Assembly: GCA_002633025.1 (NCBI GenBank)
Contig: NMRB01000680.1
Span: 163,588-227,587 of the forward strand
DNA: 64,000 nt
DNA from: Notospermus geniculatus
Lineage: Eukaryota > Nemertea > Pilidiophora > Heteronemertea > Lineidae
Reading direction: 5' to 3'
Numbering within the stretch: the first letter of the stretch is position 1; every line of letters begins with the position of its first letter. Below the pieces are notes generated by a model. The model had not been told where the DNA came from, did not search any database, and was given only the letters and a program-made list of their open reading frames with translations. Shown here one piece after another: positions 59,036 to 64,000 of the stretch. The position numbers were made by a program, and so were the translations under genes.

Positions 59036-61444
59036 ATGTCGATGGTAAACCTTACCGATCTGGACCCGTCTTTTGATCATCTCAGACAATTCAGGAGTTC
59101 GCTTGAGTTATCTGCACCATCCAGTTATGAAACAGATCGTTTTGATTCCAGGCCTGATGAAGGATTCAGGTCAGCCACCAATTATGAGAGTGATGAAAAT
59201 TACAGCAGGCTCGGGCCACGTTGGCATTCAATGGATGTTCTTAATGCACCAAGGAATGTTGACATGTCCACTGGTCGAACAAGCCCAGAGATGTATCCAT
59301 ACTCTGAGGACCTTGACCAGCCCAAGCCTCAAAAGGAATACTCAAGATCAACTTATGACCTGAGGAGTTCTGAGTTTCGTGACCCTACCGTCCGACAGCA
59401 AGGGATCTCTCAAAGACAGAATTCGCTGGACGTTCCCGGACAGAAACCTCTCCGCGATAGCAAGTATTCAAGGATTTCAGAGGAAACACTCGAGAGACCC
59501 AAGCTTCTACGTAAACTGCCCAACAGGGATGTAGAACAGTTGAGATCGTCAGAGGAAAGACCGAGAATTCTGCCTCGTCATCAGGCCCGACAGAAGCCGA
59601 AGTCATCTCTTCGTGACCAGGGAACAGTTGACCGCCGTCGGCGTTCCAAAGAAGGATTACGGCCCCAACATGATCTACTTGGTGGGAGACCAGTTAACCA
59701 AAGCTTGGATGGCAGGTTGCACTCTGGAGGTTCTGGAAACAGCTCTGCTTATAATGAATTGTATGGTACTTTCCCCAAGGAACGATCCAGGTCCTCGACA
59801 CAGTATGACACAAGAACCGACCGTCAATATGTCGACCAGCGGAGATATTCTGAACAACCATCCTCCTCACCAATAGGATCGAATGCTTATCCTGGAAGCC
59901 TTGGACGACGGGGAGCCACAGAGAACCATGTGAGGAATTACAGGAGTCCAACTGGACTGGGATCTGATGATTGGAGTACGAATGAAAGTACCCAGCCAGA
60001 GGAGCTTGCTCGGACGTATCGCAGCCAAACTAGTCTGATATCAAACCGAGGAGATAAAGCTGTTCCAAGGCACGTGGGACCAAGACATTCAAATTTCCCA
60101 CCCAGGTCACAGCGTAACATGACAAGTTCGACTTCTCGTGGAGAAAACCAGGACGAGCAGCAATCCAGAACTTCAAATCATGAAACGAGTCCATTCTCTA
60201 GTCAGATTAGTCAGACGTCTGATAGTAGCTATCAGGATGGACAGCCAAGACCTCACCCAAGGAGTTCCAGCTCTAGCTTGGATGTTACACCCAATAGACA
60301 TTCAGTGGAAAGATCAGGGGAGCCCAGGGCTACAAGAGAAAGACTACAGGATGGCGAGCCATCTGGAGAGAGATCAGAGGAACCTAGGTCATCAACAGAA
60401 CAACCCAGGTCATCTGTGGAAAGATCACAGGAACACAGGTCATCTGTAGAGAGATCGCAGGAACCCAGGTCTTTGGAGAAAGAGGATGCCAGGTCATCTG
60501 CAAAAAGATCACAGGAACTCAGGTCACCTGGGGAAAGATCATGGGATGCCAGGTCACCTATGGATAGGTCGGAGCAACCCAGAGCTGCTGAAACTTGGTC
60601 AGACCATCAACTTGCCAAGTCGCACAGCTCCTCTGATCATCAAACCGGTCTCAAGCAACGTGCATATTCAGTGAATGTGTTGTCGCCACCCACACCATCC
60701 AAGTCTTCATCTGCGGAGAGTTCACGAGAACCCAGGTCTGTGGTGAGATTGCAAGATGCCAGATCATCTGAGGAAAGAGCATGGGACCCCAGTTCGTCTG
60801 TGGAAAGATCACAGGATGCCAGGTCATCTATGGAGAGATCGGAGCAAGCCAGGGCGACTGAAACTTGGTCAGATCACCATCCCTTCAAGTCACACAGCTT
60901 CTCAGATAATCAAACCGGCCTCAAGCAACGTGCATATTCGATGAATGTGTTGTCACCATCCATACCATCCAAGTCTTCATTTGTGGAGAGATCAGAGGAA
61001 CCCAGGTCTTCAGAAGAGAGATCAAAGGATGCCAGGTCATTGGAGGAAAGAGCACAGGAACCCAGGGCTTCTGTGGAGATATCAGGGGATACCAGGTTAT
61101 CTGTGAAGATATCTCGGGAACCCAGGTCTTCTCTGGCGAGATCAGAGGAACCCAGAGCTGCTGAAACTTGGTCAGACCATCAACTCGTGGAGTCGCACAG
61201 TTTCTCTGATCATCAAACCGGTCTCAAGGAACGTGCATATTCGATGAACGTGTTGTCGCCATCCACACCTCCTAATGACACCGGTCAAAGGGATTTGCAT
61301 TCTCGTTGCCATTCTGCTGATGAGCCGCAGCCCTCAAGTGATGAGACATGCACTGGTCCACCAAATAAAGAAGAGGGACAACAAAACGATTCACCAGGGG
61401 GTCTTGCAGATCAGTCCGAGACTGACCCAGTGGCTGAATTACTT
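59036..61444 (+). CDS. Large exon of a disordered Ser/Arg/Glu-rich repeat protein, unidentified, 3' part missing
   Basis: An uninterrupted 803-codon frame starts at ATG 59036 (MSMVNLTDLDPSFDHLRQF); an in-frame TGA at 58988 precludes extension. It ends at a phase-0 GTAAGT donor (61445). There is no globular domain that I recognise. Residues 1-420 are polar with a conserved-looking RWHSMDVLN (about 65). Residues about 421-740 are degenerate 11-14-residue units of the ERSQEPRSS type, interrupted three times by a longer block (ETWSDH, SDHQTGLK, RAYSMNVLSP) near DNA 60588, 60862 and 61163. Codon use is ordinary. It may be a scaffold with many basophilic kinase or 14-3-3 sites (RSxS-like), which is inference. 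The gene continues rightward, but I could not find the next exon. Confidence 0.7.
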
Positions 61445-61819
61445 GTAAGTTTCTTCTCTGTTCTTGTCTTTCATAGGCATCTCCAGATCTATGACTAGTA
61501 GGCCTACTATTTTATAACCTTCTTTAACTCATATGCTACATCTCCAGGCAATTAAGTATCATTATCTGGGGGTGTATACAGATTCTTTCCAATTGCACTA
61601 CTGGCATTCCTTGGCTCCAGTAAGTTTGACGAACCTAATTGCTGGTGCCTTGCTCTTTACCTGCTCACATACTTGATCATCAAGTTAGGTCTAAATGAGT
61701 ATAACATGTGGCAGTGATCGCCCCAACATCATCCTAAACATCTTTACAGTATGTTCTGATGATAAAGATAGAGATGAAGTGCTTGTTAAAGTATAGAAAG
61801 CTGAAGGTCAAGTTGTTTA

Positions 61820-62087
61820 GAGGTCTGCGGTCTTCAGTTTGGTTTGTGGAGCAGGAACACATTCTGTGATCTTTGGTTGGCTTTCTGGAGCAGGATCAAG
61901 TTGTCAGAGGTCTGTGGTCTTTGGTTGAGTTTCTGGAGCAGGAGCAAGTTGTTAGAGGTCTGTGGTCTTTGGTTGAGTTTGGAGCAGGAGCAAGTTGTCC
62001 AGCGGTCTGTGGTCTATGGTGGGTTTGGAGCAGGAGCAAGTTCTTAGAGGTCTGTGGTCTCTTGTTGGGTTTGTGGAGCAGGAGCAT
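61820..62087. repeat. Minisatellite, about 6 x 45 bp
   Basis: The unit GAGGTCTGTGGTCTTTGGTT plus GAGTTTCTGGAGCAGGAGCA and AGTTGTTA recurs about six times with length variation. It lies in the intron after the large exon, and small frames in it are repeat artefacts. Confidence 0.85.
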
Positions 62088-62396
62088 AGCCAGTCATGCC
62101 TGCATTACATTTACAAGCCTCTTGCTTTGGCTGTAAATTCAAGAACCATCACACACTGGGTGGGTGAGTGGACTGACTGTCTTGTGGTGTTAAATATGAA
62201 AAAACTGCTCAGAAGTATTTTGCCCTCAAAGCCAAAAATTGGGCGTTTACATGTTCATTATACATGAGGTAGTTCCATGTAATTATGTAAGTAATTCTTT
62301 TCTTGACTGGTGGTAAATGTGGTAGTTAAAAGTCTATTGTTTAAGTCCCTTCTATTGTGTTCAGGGCTGTGTTCACTCTCTCCCTGAGGGTCATGC

Positions 62397-63245
62397 AAGG
62401 CTCGAAATAAGCCTGTCGCATCGCAATTTGCGATGAAGAAAACGGCTTTTGCGATACACGCCATGTAACAGAAAATCAAAATCGCGATGAGGATAGCTTT
62501 GATGACTTTCACAACGTCGTGAACTTTTGGTTTTATTTCTCTGGGATGGAATGAAATCGCCTCAAAAACTGTTTGGTTGGATTCCTGATAAAATGTCCTT
62601 TCCAATGACATAAAGTTTGCTGTGTTGGTCATTTCTACAGAGAGATATTTAGCTCTACTTGATCTGGCTTCGCGCCAACAACAGCAGGCAGACGATCTCC
62701 ATCATGTCCATGAGTATGTCACCTACGATGTATCTGGTCAGCTGGTCTGACCTAACATGCCTCAATGAGCAGAAATAAGCTATGATGGACACTGTGAGAG
62801 GCTCAAATTGGGAGTTTTGTTCAATATTCTGTTGATTTCATTGCAAGCTTTACTTAGATAACCATTTTTTGGGGCCAAGTTATCAAGATAGTTTTGACTC
62901 GCAATCAGCCAATCAGAAAATTGCCTGCTTAAATATGGTGCTGTAGGTGGGAAATTTGAATTCACTTGAGAGGCCTTTCATATCAAGGGGTGAGATTTAG
63001 CTTTTACAACTTTTTGGCACTTTTGGAGTATTTACATGTATTATATATTGCCATACTGTGGTGCATTGTACACTTCGAAAAATGCATTTTGAAAAAAATG
63101 CCTTGGAGAGAAATTTGTTAAATTCGAGCCCTGATATTAGGCTTCAATGAAAAATAGTTGCTACCCAAGAAAAAAAATTGCTACCCAGATAAAAACCCTG
63201 AAAAGCAAAAATGCTCAGACCCCTAAAAAAGTTATTTCGAGCCTT
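62397..63245. mobile_element. Possible hAT-like non-autonomous element
   Basis: AAGGCTCGAAATAA at the left has its exact complement at 63232-63245. Flanks GGTCATGC and GTCATGGC could be a degraded 8-bp duplication. The interior contains a second AATTCGAGCCCTGATATT near 63121 and no transposase. Confidence 0.55.
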
Positions 63246-64000
63246 GTCATGGCGTCTGACAGCCAAGACCTGCAGAGCTGGATGTCTCAATTCGCTGACC
63301 ATGTGCTTCCTCTATGCACTGCAGGATGTACAGCTGCTGTTCTTGGATTAAAATGCAATCATTTTACACCATCTTCCATGTTTTACTTCGGTATGACAAC
63401 CATCCACCATCTTTACCTTCTCTCTCACCAGTTTTCCTGGGGTGTACCAGACTGCTGTAGGAGCTAATGAACCATATTCACTAAAGTTTCTTTTCCACAT
63501 ATTGCTTACCGAATTCGTAACAACTTTGAAAATTGTGGCCACCTGTGAAACAACTGAGGTTGTAATTGCATGGTTTGGGTTCCAGACCATTAGACACAAG
63601 GCATCTCAACTCTTCTCTTCCTGCTTCTGGTTCTAAACTCCTCAGGTGGAGTAATAATTGTTTTCCTGTCTAGAAAGATACTTCTAAAACATTTTTGCTC
63701 TGTTTATCTTTTTTTGCGGTCTTGTGAGTTTTTCTTCGGCATGCCATGGTAATCATGTAGGGTAAACTGTCTGCTTGTCTGGGCGATCTTCCTCATCAAC
63801 TCAGAGTGTTATGAAAGCTGGGAGGATGATATCTTGGTCTTGAAATAAAGGGTAGGGTGGAGGGTTAATTGTGAAGGTAGCTTCACCCTTTCCTTCATGT
63901 GAAGGATGCAATCCATGGAGAAGCAGGTTATGTGGGCCAATTTCAAAGGATCTAGCAGGGCCGCTTATTGGTCCGGGGGGGGGGGGGGCAAAAGCCTCTC

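Noticed and set aside
62647-62735. Candidate next exon of the 59-kb gene (RYLALLDLASRQQQQADD)
   Set aside because: It would fit phase 0 only with an awkward acceptor, and it lies inside the TIR-bounded element 62397-63245.

Overview
The window is invertebrate animal genomic DNA from a draft assembly. It has spliced genes with GT-AG introns, dense small inverted-repeat elements, two N gaps (7032-7245 and 38968-39196), and isolated Ns that mostly sit beside homopolymer runs. The proteins are very close to vertebrate orthologues. The palindromic octamer TAGGCCTA recurs throughout, which I associate with echinoderm-like marine genomes. A marine deuterostome, possibly an echinoderm, is my best guess, but the species is not proven.

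Left part, 1 to about 16.5 kb: a CCDC146 orthologue (ciliary/centriolar coiled-coil protein) on the minus strand. Thirteen coding exons lie in the window and the 3' end runs off the left edge. I rebuilt the exons and all phases agree. Its first coding intron (8032-16325) contains a complete seven-exon gene on the opposite strand, a secreted fibrinogen-domain protein most like FGL2. In human, FGL2 also lies inside CCDC146 in antisense (from memory), so the nested arrangement looks ancient.

Middle part, 16.5 to 29 kb: RUVBL1 (plus strand, 8 coding exons, 456 aa) is head-to-head with CCDC146 and tail-to-tail with SEC61A (minus strand, 12 coding exons, 476 aa). Both predicted lengths equal the human ones. 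RUVBL1 and SEC61A1 are convergent neighbours on human 3q21 (from memory), so this pair is a second conserved linkage.

Right part, 29 to 59 kb: gene-poor DNA with MITEs, tRNA-like SINEs and hairpins. It also has a promoter-like cluster near 31.1-31.3 kb with no recognised gene, and a few short candidate exons. From 59036 a large exon encodes an unrecognised disordered Ser/Arg/Glu-rich protein with internal repeats. It ends in a splice donor at 61444, and I did not find the next exon.

The three housekeeping genes act in cilia and centrioles (CCDC146), AAA+ chromatin and complex assembly (RUVBL1) and ER translocation (SEC61A). They do not form a pathway. The interest lies in the conserved gene arrangement and in the repeat families, including a stem-loop shared by three loci.
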